This document shows positions 31,918-43,256 of a DNA stretch of 64,000 nucleotides, one piece after another. This stretch comes from Dactylorhiza incarnata (lineage: Eukaryota; Streptophyta; Magnoliopsida; Asparagales; Orchidaceae): NCBI GenBank assembly GCA_033032865.1, contig JAWHQI010000068.1:7502001-7566000 (forward strand), in the 5' to 3' direction. The notes beneath the pieces are model-generated. The model made no database searches and was not told the DNA's origin. It saw nothing but the letters and a program-made list of their open reading frames with translations. The translations under genes and the position numbers were made by a program. Every line of letters begins with the position of its first letter. The stretch's first letter is position 1.

Positions 31918-32884
31918 CAAGCTGTCCGGACTACCCCCGCATCGAGAGGCAGATTTCCGAATCCAACTGCTTCGGGGAGCTAGACCCATTTCTAGGGCTC
32001 CCTATATGATGGCACCGAAGGAGCATGCGGAGTTTCGGACGCAGCTTCAAGAGTTAGTAAATTCGGGGTTCGTTCACCCCAGTTCATCGCCTTGCGGAGC
32101 CCTAGTTCTATTCATGAACAAGAAGTACGGTTCGCTCTGATTTTGTATAGATTATCGGGAGCTCAACCGGTTGACGGTCCGGAACACCTATCCATTGCCA
32201 AGGATCGATGAGCTTTTTGATCAGTTGGAGGGAGCACACTGGTTCTCCAAACTTGACTTGCGGTCGGGTAATTATTAATTGAGGATTCAAGAGGAGGATA
32301 TCCCAAAGACCGCCTTTAGCTCAAGGTATGGTCTTTATGAGTTTATTGTCATGCCATTCAGACTCAAGAATGCCCCCGCCGCATTCATGAGCTTGATGAA
32401 TAAAGTATTCAAACCGTACCTAGATGTCTTCGTGATAGTATTAATTGATGACATTCTGGTCTACTCAAGGACCGAGGATGATCAAGCACATCATTTAACA
32501 CTTGTTATGGGGAAGTTGAGGGAGCACAACTTGTTTGCAAAGTTTAGTAAGTGCCAGTTCTGGCTCCAGGAAGTCGCTTTACTGGGCCATGTCATCAGCG
32601 GAGTAGGTTTAGCAGTGGATCCTGCCAAGGTACGAGCAGTGAGAGAATGGCCGCCTTTGAAGTCAGCAGTGGAGGTGCGCAGTTTCTTAGGGCTTGCTGG
32701 CTACTACCACAAGTTTATAGAGGGATTCTCGAAGATCACACTTCCCCTCACCACCATGACAAAGAAGGATGTCGCATTTACCTGGACAGCTCAATATGAT
32801 GCAGCATTCCAGGAGCTGAAGGGAAGGCTCTCCTCAACCCCGATCCTTGCCCTTCCATCCAGGAAGGAGGGATTTCAGATCTAG
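31918..32884 (+). pseudogene. Element P reverse transcriptase
   Basis: The pol of P resumes after the C plus E block. Landmarks are KLSGLPPHREADF at the junction, [42 protein letters not shown], the catalytic [10 protein letters not shown] (about 32439-32468), and the thumb [15 protein letters not shown]. Stops occur at 32138-32140 (TGA, where the family usually has Arg), 32276-32278 (TAA) and 32882-32884 (TAG). The catalytic aspartates are intact. Confidence 0.88.
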
Positions 32885-33250
32885 ACTAACGCGTCCTATC
32901 AGGGAATGGGTGTAGTATTGATGCACCACGGGCACACCATAATATATGCATCGAGGCAACTGAAGAAGCATGAGAAGAACTAACCAGAACATGATTTAGA
33001 GCTCGGGACTGTGATTTTTGGCTTGAAGATTTGGAGGCACTATCTTTATGGGGTTCATTGTGAGATCTTTTCTGATCACAAGAACCTCAAGTATTTAGAT
33101 ACTCAGAAGGATCTAATCCTATGCCTGCGTATGTGGCTAGAGTTCCTATATGATTACGACTACACCATGTACTATCATCCGGGGAAGGTAAACATGGTGG
33201 TAGATGCCTTGAGTAGGAGAGCCAGTATGTCTGGACCGGAGCCCGAGTGA
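32885..33250 (+). pseudogene. Element P RNase H
   Basis: The RNase H domain continues the RT frame: [57 protein letters not shown]. The usual first catalytic Asp in TDAS is Asn here (TNAS). A TAA lies at 32981-32983. The frame breaks at about 33248, and the integrase linker continues in another frame. Confidence 0.83.
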
Positions 33251-34817
33251 TGGCTATGGAGCTGCTGAAGATGTTAGAGGACATATAGATCACATTGGTA
33301 ACCATGGCCGAGCCTGAGGCCTATAGAGAGTACCTAGATGCCCTGAGCATTACATGTGACATCCGAGACCGCATCAGGACACAACACAGACAGGATGCAG
33401 CACTGGAGCCGGTATTCAGGAGCCTAGGAGGGGGCAGCTCAAGAGACTATTCATTACGAGATGACCTTGTTCATTTTCGGGGCAGCTTATACATACCCGC
33501 AGGAGCTGGGGTCCGGGAGGACACACTGAGAGAGGCGCATTGCACCAAATATTAGGTGCATCTCGGAATCGTTAAGATGTATGCAAATCTGCGGAAGACA
33601 ATGTTTTGGCCAGGTATGAAGAGGGATGTCACTTATTTTGTTACCCACTACGACACGTGCTAGTAGGTGAAGGCAGAGTATAGGATCCCCGCTGGGTTGT
33701 TGCAGCCGTTGCCCAACCCCGAGTGGAATTTTGAAGATATATCCATGGATTTCGTTCACGGCCTGCCTCATTCCCGCTCCATGATTGACTCTGTTTGGGT
33801 GATTGTGGATCTTTAAATGAAGGTCGCCAGGTTCATACCGATGAGGAAGGACACACACGTCGATGTGTTGGTAAGACTCTTTGTCGAGCAGTTCATTCGA
33901 TACTATGGAGTGCCCATGACTATCATTTCAGATCGTGATGGTCGTTTCACCTTCAAGGATTGGAAAGCAGTGCAAGCTTATCTAGGCTCTCGCTTCACTT
34001 TTAGCATGACCTTCCACCCTCAGACGAATGGACAGTCAGAGCGGACGATCAGGACTTTAGAAGATCTATTGCGCCTATGTGTTCTAGATCGAGGAGAGTC
34101 ATAGGAGAGACTACTACCCTTGGTGGAGTTCTCTTACAATTACAGTCATCAGACAAGCATCGACATGGCTCCTTATGCGGCACTTTATGGAAGGAGGTGC
34201 AAGACACCTTTATCATTGGTCCAAGATGAGGACCCGAAAGCATTGGGGGTGAAATTCATTGATGATACCGATGAAATGGTCAGATTGATTCGAGACCGCA
34301 TGCTTGAGGTATAGAGCCGACATGCCAAATATTATGACGTGAAGCATAGGGCAGTGGAGTCTCAGGTTGGTGATAAGGTGTTCTTAAAGATCAGGCCGAT
34401 GCACAGAGTGTCTTGTGTTCGGGGAAGGAAGAAGCTCAGTCCTCGCTATATGGGGCCTTATACCATTCTAGAGCGGATTGATCCCTTAGCGTATCGGTTG
34501 GAGCTGCCATCGTAGTTGGAGAAATTTGCATGATGTCTTCCATGTATCCTCGCTTCAAAGGTTATTGCTTCACCCTGATCAGCATGTCTTAGCTACGTCG
34601 GGCCCTGTGGGGACCGACAGATCTGTTCGGCTAGAGATGGTACGCATAGTGGATACCGAGACCAGAGTTTTGCAGTGACAGATTGTTCCAATGGTGAAAG
34701 TTTTGTGGTCCAACCATGGACGAGAGGAATACACTTGGGAGCCAATGGACCTTATGCAGCAATATTACTCGGGGCTGTTTTCCCCAGGTATGATCAAAAA
34801 TAGCTTGTCATACTGAT
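33251..34817 (+). pseudogene. Element P integrase and C-terminal tail
   Basis: A linker (MAEPEAYREYLDAL...DIRDRI) leads to the zinc-binding domain (HLGIVKMYANLRKTMFWPGMKRDV...THYDTC) and the core: MDFVHGLP with Asp, ISDRDGRFTFKDWKAVQAYLG with Asp, and HPQTNGQSERTIRTLEDLLR with Glu, so the DDE triad is recognisable. The C-terminal domain (GPYTILERIDPLAYRLEL, then after a frame change NLHDVFHVSSLQR and VKVLWSNHGREEYTWEPMDLM) ends at about 34817. Stops occur at 33553, 33661, 33664, 33814, 34102 and 34312. Confidence 0.86.
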
Positions 34818-34839
34818 CCAAACTGGGTCTAGCTCGAAC

Positions 34840-35222
34840 TGGGACGTTACAAATCCAATAAACAAAAAAATTAATTGTTCGTAATTTGGAGCTGAGGTTT
34901 CACGGGAAGGGAACTGGAGGTGTTTAACAGAGGATTTGTCCTCTGTTAGCTAACGGCCAGTGGTAGCGCTACTGCCGACGTTAGCGTGTTGACACTTAGT
35001 GTCGACAGGAAGGCCTGGTGTCGACGGGAAGGGCTAACTTCCCGTCGACCCCCATGCAATCGACGGGAAGGGTTAGCTTCCCGTCGACATTGATGGGAAG
35101 GGTTAGCTTCCCGTCGACATCGACGAGAAGGGTTAGCTTCCCATCGACATCGACGGGAAGGGTTAGCTTCCCGTTGACATCGACGGGAAGGTGTGTCGTC
35201 TGGATTACTAACGCCTGGTGGT
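34840..35222 (+). repeat. 3' LTR of P, first segment
   Basis: The probable start is TGGGACGTTACAAATCC at 34840, just after pol, by analogy with related LTR starts; the 5' LTR is not available to confirm it. It contains a CTAACG/CGTTAGC and GGTAGCGCTAC island (34953-34988) and the GGGAAG array. It is interrupted by G; bases 35218-35222 (GTGGT) are G's left target duplication. Confidence 0.65.
34986..35192. repeat. Tandem hairpin array GTCGACGGGAAG-GGTTAG-CTTCCCGTCGAC in the P LTR
   Basis: About six copies of a roughly 30-bp unit. Each unit is an inverted repeat with arms TCGACGGGAAG / CTTCCCGTCGA around GGTTAG or GGCTAA. Substitutions in one arm (ATCGACGAG, CCCATCGA) show decay. Open frames across it (SFPSTSTGRV...) are repeat by-products. 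Confidence 0.9.
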
Positions 35223-36735
35223 TGATGTCGTCTGGATTACTAACGCCTTATTTTCACGCACATGCACTTCACTTTCTGCACATTATTGCTTATATTTCAC
35301 TTGAACACATTTCTTCACGAAGTGCTCATTTTGGCCCATTGTGGTGTGCAATTGCGCACTATTCTGCTGGGGGTAAGCACATGATGCTCCCCATGTCTTT
35401 ATTTTATTATTATTAGATATTTATGTGTGTTGGTAGTATGTTCCCCAGCTTGTTGGTTTTTATTGCAGGTGGGCAGATCTTCATTCTATGGGAATTGTAA
35501 CCTGGAGAAATCGCACGGTCGTGCGATTCCTTGATGCACGATTTCAGCGACCGTGCGATTCCTACAGTATTTATAAATGGTGATCTGCCCCGGATCGTGC
35601 ATTTTGTTCGTGCACAGTCCGTTTTGATCGTGTGTGAGCAAATTTGCACGAGTTTCCCTCTTTTATCTAAGAATTTATGTCATTTTGCAATTTTCCAGAT
35701 CGCACGGTCGTTCGTTTATCCTTCACGCACCACCTGGTCGATCGTGCGTGTTCATTTGCGGCCCAAAATAGCATTCGGAATTTGGTCGTGCGTTTTTACG
35801 CACGGTCGTGCGTTTGGTCGTGCATGAACAAAATTCTGCAACTTTTCGATTTAAACTGCGATTTTTTAGGTTTTCAGGATCCCGATTCAGTTTCGCCATT
35901 TCCACCGCAAGGAGAGCTCCAGCTCCATTTTCTTCCACCCTTCCATGAGGACTTTGCCCTAGGCCGCCTCCATCATCCACGAGCTTCCAAGGAGGGGATT
36001 CTAGTCCTACACTCATCATTAAGCAAGGAAAGCTTCACACCGGAGTAGATCGGGTCGTGAGACGAAGAAGACGGGTCCATTCGGAGGAAGTGACAGCCCT
36101 CCTCTACCCCGGACATAGTTGCGGACCGAGCTAGGACGCGGATTGACAACCAGGCGATTCCTACCGTGAATCCCAACGAGGCTTCGGATGTGGTCGATTC
36201 TCTTGCACTATTTCCTTCTGTTTTGATGAATGTAACTAGATCTCCATGTTATTGATGATGTGCACTATAAACCTTGATTTGTAATTTTTATTTCATTTTT
36301 ATGAAATTATCTTGTTTATATGTGTATTTGAGGTGCGCCACCAAATCCACTCCACCCTCCACTTCATTCTGTGTGCCTACTCTTCCATTCCGCTTGACTA
36401 CTCGTCCATCTGCCCTTGCGAAGTAGTGCGTTCAAGGCCTACGTAGTTTCCATCCTGCCTCGCGAAGCATTGCATAGCGGCATTGCATAGGAGTAGTTGT
36501 AGTATTTTCTCTTTATTACCACCAACCAAAACCCCCCGTTTCCGCAACCCATCCGACTTAAGGACTTTAACCTCAAGTCCTTCCTCAATAATTAACTCCA
36601 CCTAACTGTGTTTCTTCGAGATCGATACTTGGTGATTCACTCCCACATTTTATATTACTTGAATGATCGGTACACTACCGTTTCGTGCCACAGTCTTGCT
36701 ATCACCTATATCGGTGTGCTAAGAAATGCACATCA
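35223..36735 (+). repeat. 5' LTR of G with a replaced start
   Basis: It is 1513 bp, ending ...GCACATCA. It starts TGATG and then, instead of the 3' LTR's sequence at 39942-39979, it carries about 20 bases (TCGTCTGGATTACTAACGCC) that copy the flanking P sequence at about 35196-35215. Palindrome array at 35511-35826. The TATA-like site is degraded (GATTTAAA, 35848-35855). Confidence 0.85.
35511..35826. repeat. CGTGCG/CGCACG palindrome array, left LTR of G
   Basis: Same word family as B and D (GCACGGTCGTGCG, CGTGCG-TTTTTA-CGCACG). It lies upstream of the TATA-like site. The equivalent array in the right LTR is 40242-40556. Confidence 0.88.
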
Positions 36736-36741
36736 AGTTTT

Positions 36742-36759
36742 TGGCGCCGTTGCCGCGGA
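36742..36759 (+). other. Primer-binding site of G (tRNA-Asp type)
   Basis: TGGCGCCGTTGCCGCGGA matches the tRNA-Asp complement with one mismatch, six bases after the LTR end. Confidence 0.88.
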
Positions 36760-36951
36760 ACACAGACGTGTGAGTTTTCAGGAGAGGGAGAATCTGAGAG
36801 AGAAACCCTTCCATTTGTTTATCGCGTCCTTTTTGTTTTATTTCTTCTTATTCTGTTTTACTGTTTATATTAGGTTGCTCTAGTAAATTTTTGTTAGGTG
36901 TAGTATTTTGCACAATAGTGTTTTTATTTTGAATCATTTTATCTTCACACA

Positions 36952-38187
36952 ATGTGGGCTTCATTAAATATTCATTGTCGTTGGTGTGGAGATATTTCTC
37001 ATGCTAGTGATAGATGCCCATCGGGAGATAATCGCTATAGCACTCAAGGCCCAGCAAATGGAGCACCGACTTCGTCTGGTACTCCATATGGTGCGCGTAA
37101 GTCCTATGGCTATTCTGCTGAGCCTTTACAGTCATACTTCTTTTCGTCCTCAACACCTGCTGTGCCAAAGAAGCCCGTAAGGCAATGCTTGTTTTGTTAG
37201 AGCACGGATCATGCCTTGAAGGATTGTGCTGCATTCCGTCGCCAATTGGACGAGGATGACGAGCCCGATATCCGGATTGTTCCGACTCCTACTTCTGGCA
37301 GCACACCTTCAACATCCGGTTATGTGTCTGTGCCACCTTCACATTTTGAAGGGTATGGCATGGACACAGGCACCAGATGTGTGGCTGATCTAGGTTCTGA
37401 CATGACTGAGCCCATCTCCCCTATCTATATATCACCATGCATGAACTTGATTCTTAGAGAGGAATCGGTGCTCGACTTTTATCCGAGCATTATTCTTCCC
37501 CCTATTGTATATACTACTATACTCGTCTCTGACGACATTGTTGAGGATGTGTCGCAGGATGAGGCTGGCGATCTATGTGTTATGCCCACTCCTTTGGAGG
37601 AGGACAACCTTCTAGGTGAAGAGGAGCTTTCCTCAACACCAGTGGAGGAAGTCCAAATCTTGGGCATGGCTACGGTTGATCCCGCCGAACCTTGTAGCAT
37701 TGATGACAATGCAAACATTATTTTACTTCCCCAACCTGATGGGAGTGAGACCGGGATCACTCCCCTGATTGATTTTTATTCATGTTCTTCTTCTTATTTA
37801 TTTCTTGATCCCCTTTCTCTATCTGAGCCTGTGCAGGTTGAGCCTCTACAGGTAACCCAGGAGGACTTGGAGCATGATGCTCAAGTCAATGATGAGAGCA
37901 TCCTCTTTTGTGAGGAGGTTGACCCCCCTCGTAAAGGAAGCTCCACTCATGCCTTCTCCTCCTGCCGCCTCCCTGGAGATGATACCTTGCTGGGCAAGGA
38001 TAGTTTTGGTGAGTTGAGTGAGGATTCCTCCTCTTTTTACGTTTTATTCCCTCTACCTGTGACGAGCAGGAATTATTTATATTCAGGTAGAGGCGTGACT
38101 TTTCTATCGCCGTATCGGTACCCGCTACCGACACGCATATTAGAACAGTTACCTGTGCACTTTTCTTTTCATAGACCCATTAGCTAG
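36952..38187 (+). pseudogene. Element G zinc-knuckle protein, one in-frame amber stop
   Basis: The frame opens at ATG 36952 (MWASLNIHCRWCGDISHASDRC). This is a CX2CX4HX4C knuckle near residues 9-22, equivalent to the gag nucleocapsid of B, but the capsid domain that should precede it is absent. A second knuckle-like motif (CLFC, stop, STDHALKDC) is interrupted by the amber codon 37198-37200. The frame then stays open for another 323 codons of acidic, Pro/Ser-rich sequence (DEDDEPDIRIVPTPTSGS, EEDNLLGEEELSSTPVEEVQ) with no protease active site I can recognise. About 411 codons in all. Codons remain open and non-repetitive, so the ORF was probably maintained until recently. Its role is unknown; nucleic-acid binding or packaging is a guess from the knuckles. 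Confidence 0.7.
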
Positions 38188-39936
38188 AACTGTTTAAATT
38201 TGAATAAGTCATGCTGGGAAGACAATAACCCCAGTAGTTATCTTACCTTTCTTGCAATGTTAGTTTATCTAGTTTGTTTAGTTAGTTTTACATTATTTTA
38301 GTTTGTATATTTTCTTTTGTTTTTGCGGAGCTCACCTATGCAGGTTCTTTTTCTGGTTGGGGATGTTGCAGCTTTATCTTGGATTTCTAGCGTCTTCTAG
38401 TATGCTCATTTGCTGAGCATTGGGTACTCTCTTCCCCTATCTCTTTTCTAAATTTCATAACTATATATTGTGTGTATTGTCTAGTTTAAGTCCGGGGGAG
38501 AGCAGTTTTGTGTGCCCACTCACGTGCACTTTTGCATAGCATGCTAGAAGTATTTTATTTTCAGTTATATTATATGTTCATTTTCATCGCATGCCACAGC
38601 ACCCACATGAGCGTGTACTTAGTCGTAGGCGCGTTACGAGTTCAACTCATTTCTTTTGTGTGATTGTGAAAATCACTGTCCTGGCTTAGGATTGCGAGAC
38701 GGAGTAAAATGTTGACTCCCATAGTGCCCCTAGTCGAGCGCTTACGTCTCGCATAGAAATTCGTGTAGAATTAATTTTTCCTTATGCTTATAGTTTTATA
38801 TTTTTCTTTTTGCGTAAATATTGTTTATTCTACTCAGAAGTGGTGAATCTGGTGTGAATCAAACGGTAGCGTAGAGATGTGTGTAGACGTTTGCTAGATT
38901 TGTATTGCTCGAGTCGGGAGGAAGGATTGTCTTTCTCGGTGGCTAAGAACTTGCCCCAAGCGACTCTTGAAGCATTGGCATAGGTTAGTTTAGTGCTTGA
39001 GCATGACGTAGGCCATCATTTTTGGCCCGGTTGAGCTTTTGTGCCCATTCCTATCGCCCTATCCTCGTTAGCCCAGTTGTGCCTACCCGTTCTTTGATTC
39101 AACCCCACTTTTATCTCACCAAAGCCTAAAAGCCAATCCTAGTCGCACACCCAAATTTGAGCTTTAGTTGTTTAGTATTTTCATGATTGGGGTTTGATGT
39201 TGTGATATTTTTGTGAAAATGTGGATGCGCTTCATTATTCTTCTTGCTGAAAATGTTTTGAAAAGAAAAGAAGAAAAAAAATGAGAAAAAGAAAAAGAAG
39301 TAAAAAGAAAAGAAAAAAGAAGACGTGTTTAATTGAAAATTTTTATTGATTTATGATTGGGAGTAGGCGGTTCACACACCCATATAATTAAGTTCATGTC
39401 TGGGGGTGTGGTGCACCCGCTTGTTTATTGTGGTGCGTGGATAATTTATTTTGCGCTAGCTCATTTGGGTTTCGTGTGTAAGCCTTCATGTTTATCATTG
39501 TATATCCCACCGAAACCCAAACCTTGTCTTATACCAAAAGTCCTACTGATTTGTGCATTGAATCAAACTAGTGCCGTGGAGAGAGTGCGAACGGGCAAGC
39601 TTATGGTCACCGACATTGATGGATTTCTTTGGAGGTTGTCCCGAGCCCGGATCTTTAGCAATGCTCACCTTAGTGATCGGTTTACTTTCTTCCTACGCGT
39701 GACCGGATGATTCACCGCGATTCAGATTTTGAGTAATAATAATATATAGATACGCTCTTAGAAAAATGTAAAGTTTTATGCATAATTAAATATTTCTTCT
39801 ACTGAATTTTTATGAGCGTGAGCTTGCGACTTCGCATGGTACTCCAACCTTGTAATTTCTATGCCAGCTTTTTATTTTCTCATCCGCTTGAGGGATTTGT
39901 TTGCTCGGGACACGCAAACAGGTAAGTCTGGGGGTG
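38188..39936 (+). other. 3' UTR of G with three PPT-like motifs
   Basis: Non-coding stretch of 1.75 kb. PPT-like tracts: 38487-38500 (AAGTCCGGGGGAG), 39395-39411 (CATGTCTGGGGGTGTGG) and 39922-39936 (AAGTCTGGGGGTG, adjacent to the LTR). A purine-rich A/G run lies at about 39255-39325. An inverted repeat with CTGGG/CCCAG lies near 38213-38233. Order and spacing mirror B and D. Confidence 0.75.
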
Positions 39937-41486
39937 TGATGAGTTCCAATTATATACACATATTTGGACTCATCTGGGCTTATTTTCACGCACATGCACT
40001 TCACTTTCTGTACATTATTGCTTATATTTCACTTGAACACATTTCTTCACGAAGTGCTCATTTTGGCCCATTGTGGTGTGCAATTGCGCACTATTCTGCT
40101 GGGGGTAAGCACATGATGCTCCCCATGTCTTTATTTTGTTATTATTACATATTTCTGTGTGTTGGTGGTATGTTCCCCAGCTTGTTGGTTTTTATTGCAG
40201 GTGGGCAGATCTTCATTCTATGGGAATTATAACCTGGAGAAATTGCACGGTCGTTCGATTCCTTGACGCACGATTTCAGCACCGTGCGATTCCTACAGTA
40301 TTTATGAATGGTGATCTGCCCGGCTCGTGCGTTTTGTTCGCGCACGGTCAGTTTTGATCGTGTGTGAGCAAAATCGCACGAGTTTCCCTCTTTTATCTAA
40401 GAATTTATGTCATTTTGCAATTTTCCAGATCGCACGGTCGTGCGTTTATCCTTCACGCACGATCTGGTTGATCGTGCGCGTTCATTTGCGTCCCAGAATA
40501 GCATTCTGAATTTGGTCGTGCGTTTTTACGCATGGTCGTGCGTTTGGTCGTGCATGAACAAAATTCTGCAACTTTTCTATTTAAACTGCGATTTTTTAGG
40601 TTTTCAGGATCCCGATTCAGTTTCGCCATTTCCACCGCAAGGAGGGCTCCAGCTCCGTTTTCTTCCACCCTTCCATGAGGGCTTTGCCCTAGGCCGCCTC
40701 CATCATCCAAGAGCTTCCAAGGAGGGGATTCTAGACCTACACTCATCATTAAGCAAGGAAAGCTTCGCACCAGAGTAGATCGGGTCGTGAGATGAAGAAG
40801 ATGGGTCCATTAGGAGGAAGTGATAGCCCTCCTCTACCCCGGACGTAGTTGCGGACCGAGCTAGGACTCGGATTGACAACCCAACGATTCCTACCGTGAA
40901 TCCCAACGAGGCTTCAGATGTGGCCGATTCTCTTGCACTCTTTCCTTTTGTTTTGATGAATGTAACTAGATCTCCATGTTATTGATGATGTGCACTATAA
41001 ACCTTGATTTGTAATGTTTATTTCATTTTTATGAATTTATCTTGTTTATATGTGTATTTGAGGTGCGCCACCAAATCCACTCCACCCTCCACTTCATTCC
41101 GTGTGCCTACTCATCCATTCCATGTGCCTACTCTTCCATTCTGCTTGACTACTCGTCCATCCGCCCTTGCGAAGTAGTGCGTTCAAGGCCTACGTAGTTT
41201 CCATCCCGCCTCGCGAAGCATTGCATAACGACATTGCATAGGAGTAGTTGTAGTATTTTCTCTTTATTTCCACCAACCAAAACCCCCCGTTTCCGTAACC
41301 CATCCGACTTAAGGACTTCAATCTCAAGTCCTTCCTCAATAATTAACTCCACCTTACCGTGTTCCTTCGAGATCGATACTTGGGGATTCACTCCCACATT
41401 TTATATTACTTGAATGATCGGTACACTGCCATTTCGTGCCGCAGTCTTGCTATCGCCTATAGCGGTGTGCTAAGAAATGCACATCA
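39937..41486 (+). repeat. 3' LTR of G
   Basis: It is 1550 bp, TGATGAGTTCC...GCACATCA. Palindrome array at 40242-40556, then CTATTTAAAC (40577-40586) as TATA-like box. It carries a short duplication (GTGCCTACTC-type, about 41096-41150) not present in the 5' LTR. Confidence 0.9.
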
Positions 41487-41491
41487 GTGGT

Positions 41492-42176
41492 TGCGCTACC
41501 GCCGACGTTAGCAAATAGAGAATTTCATGTTCTCCCCTTTGGTGGGGTAGTAGTTCCTGGATCCCCATGTTAATTAGGTGAGGTTTGGACGAATGTTTTG
41601 ATTCTGAAATGGGACATTGCGATGCATACTAGTATGAGGTATTGAGAGTATATGATTATATAAATGCTCACATCGTTTGATAATTTATCGGATGATTAGA
41701 TTTGTGATAACCTCTCAATATGGGTGAGGGCTTCAAGGGTGTTGAAACACGCCGTGAATTGAGCACATGAATTGAATATTGAAGATAAGTTGGGCTTACT
41801 TATTAAGTAAGATAAGAATTTGTCTCTATACGCACAAGTAGTCCTGCAGGGTCTCATAGAGTAATTTCCATGTCATGTGCATGCCACTACACAAGAGTTA
41901 TAACCACTCAGTATGGGTAGCATTGATGGCTTGATGCGGGTTATAAGATATGCTCGTATCTTATAGGGCAATGTTAAGGACCCGGTGGTTGGGGGCCTTG
42001 GATGCTAGTTAGCATCGACAATGATTATAGGAGGAGAAAAGTAATACGACTCCTTTCGTGAGTCCTTGGGTGCTTGATAGCATGGGTGTGCATGGGAATT
42101 ACATGAATGTGCATGGTTTACACATAGTGGTGTAATGATCCTGGGTGGAGGATTACTTGTGGCGGTTCTACAGGCC
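41492..42176 (+). repeat. 3' LTR of P, middle segment
   Basis: Non-coding LTR sequence between G and F. It opens with TGCGCTACCGCCGACGTTAGC, related to the island at 34953-34988. No gene. Bases 42172-42176 (AGGCC) form F's left target duplication. Confidence 0.7.
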
Positions 42177-43090
42177 TATTGGATCTGTAGGCGCCCTTAG
42201 AGGGGGGGGGGGTGAATAAGGGTTTTAAGATTTTCGAGATTATTTAAGAAAATAATTCTCTGTTGCTACTGCCAGTGGTAGAGTTACCGCTCGGCGTTAG
42301 CGACAGTGAAAATACTTTTAGGTTTGAACAATGAAAATCATAGAGCACGAATCAGAGATGAAGAAACAAATATATTTTCATTAACATTAAATTGAAATAA
42401 ATATGATTACAAAAACTTTTCCCAATGACGCTTGGAAAGAGGCAACCAATGAGAACTCTTTTGGTTTTCTATACCGACCCTTCTCCGAAGGACCGGTTGG
42501 CTTTAGCCTATCTCTCCCCAGATAAGGCCTCAAGCCGCTCTAGCCCTTCTCTCACCGGAAAGGCCTCGAGCACTCCCTAGACCCAGTCGGCAACACGAAG
42601 CAAATTCTTCCCTAAGTCCTACCTAGACCTAGTCGCCAACACGTGGCAAATTTCCCCTAGTCCCTGCAAAGCCCTAGTCGCCGTGTGGCAAATTCCTCTA
42701 CCGAACAAAAGATATAAAGGTTATAATTAGAAATTAAAATAAAATACAAACTAAAAACTCCCTCAAAAGAAGAACTTTATGTCGATGTAGATGCGATCGG
42801 ATTGGTCTTCAAGTTCTTTGCGTTCACGAAAATTGACGGAGTGCTTCGGACTGCTTGGAGAAGGCTCTCAGGAGTGCTCTGAATATATGGCTTCAACTCA
42901 TTCTATAATAGCAAGCATCAACGGAGGAAGCGCACATCTTTAAATAGAATCAGCCGCTACCGCCTGCGGTAGTACTACCGCCCCGCGGTAGCCACATTAG
43001 GCAATGATCAAGCACACAGATCGTGGCAACTTAGGCAACTTTTGAGCGCCAAACATTGAGCTCCGACTAGCACGCTGCGGTAATGCTAAC
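42177..43090 (-). repeat. 3' LTR of F, segment left of L
   Basis: It matches 56352-about 57285 of the right LTR. It contains an 11-base G run (42202-42212) next to GTGAATA, CTACCGC/GCGGTAG islands at 42269-42303 and 42951-42992, and the CTATTTAAAG TATA-like box on the minus strand (about 42939-42948). It ends in L's left target duplication CTAAC (43086-43090), itself part of an island. Confidence 0.88.
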
Positions 43091-43256
43091 TGATAAATAG
43101 AAAATATACGCATTTTTCTATATAGTTTTTAGTATAGTTTTAATTAAATTTGTAAATAATATATGTAAATTAATGAATAAAATGTTTGTTTTTGCTATTT
43201 TTGTTTTTAACTTAGTTTTATTTTCATTTTATAAATTTTCTGTAATTTTGTTAAGT

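Larger units (their letters stand above)
35218..41491 (+). mobile_element. Element G: non-autonomous Athila-like element with a zinc-knuckle ORF
   Basis: The TSD GTGGT at 35218-35222 and 41487-41491 brackets LTRs 35223-36735 and 39937-41486. A tRNA-Asp PBS follows the left LTR and a PPT precedes the right LTR, so the element is plus strand. The 3.2-kb interior has one ORF (36952-38187) and a long 3' UTR. Capsid, protease, RT and integrase are all absent. It is inserted in the LTR of P, inside one of P's GC-rich islands. Confidence 0.88.

Noticed and set aside
31918..34817. Endogenous pararetrovirus
   Set aside because: Integrase with DDE motifs, LTRs and target duplications show an LTR retrotransposon; no movement protein or viral coat motif is present.
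34986..35416. ORF with FPSTSTGRVS repeats
   Set aside because: It is a read-through of the GGGAAG/CTTCCC hairpin array in the P LTR that ends inside G's LTR, so it crosses an insertion boundary.
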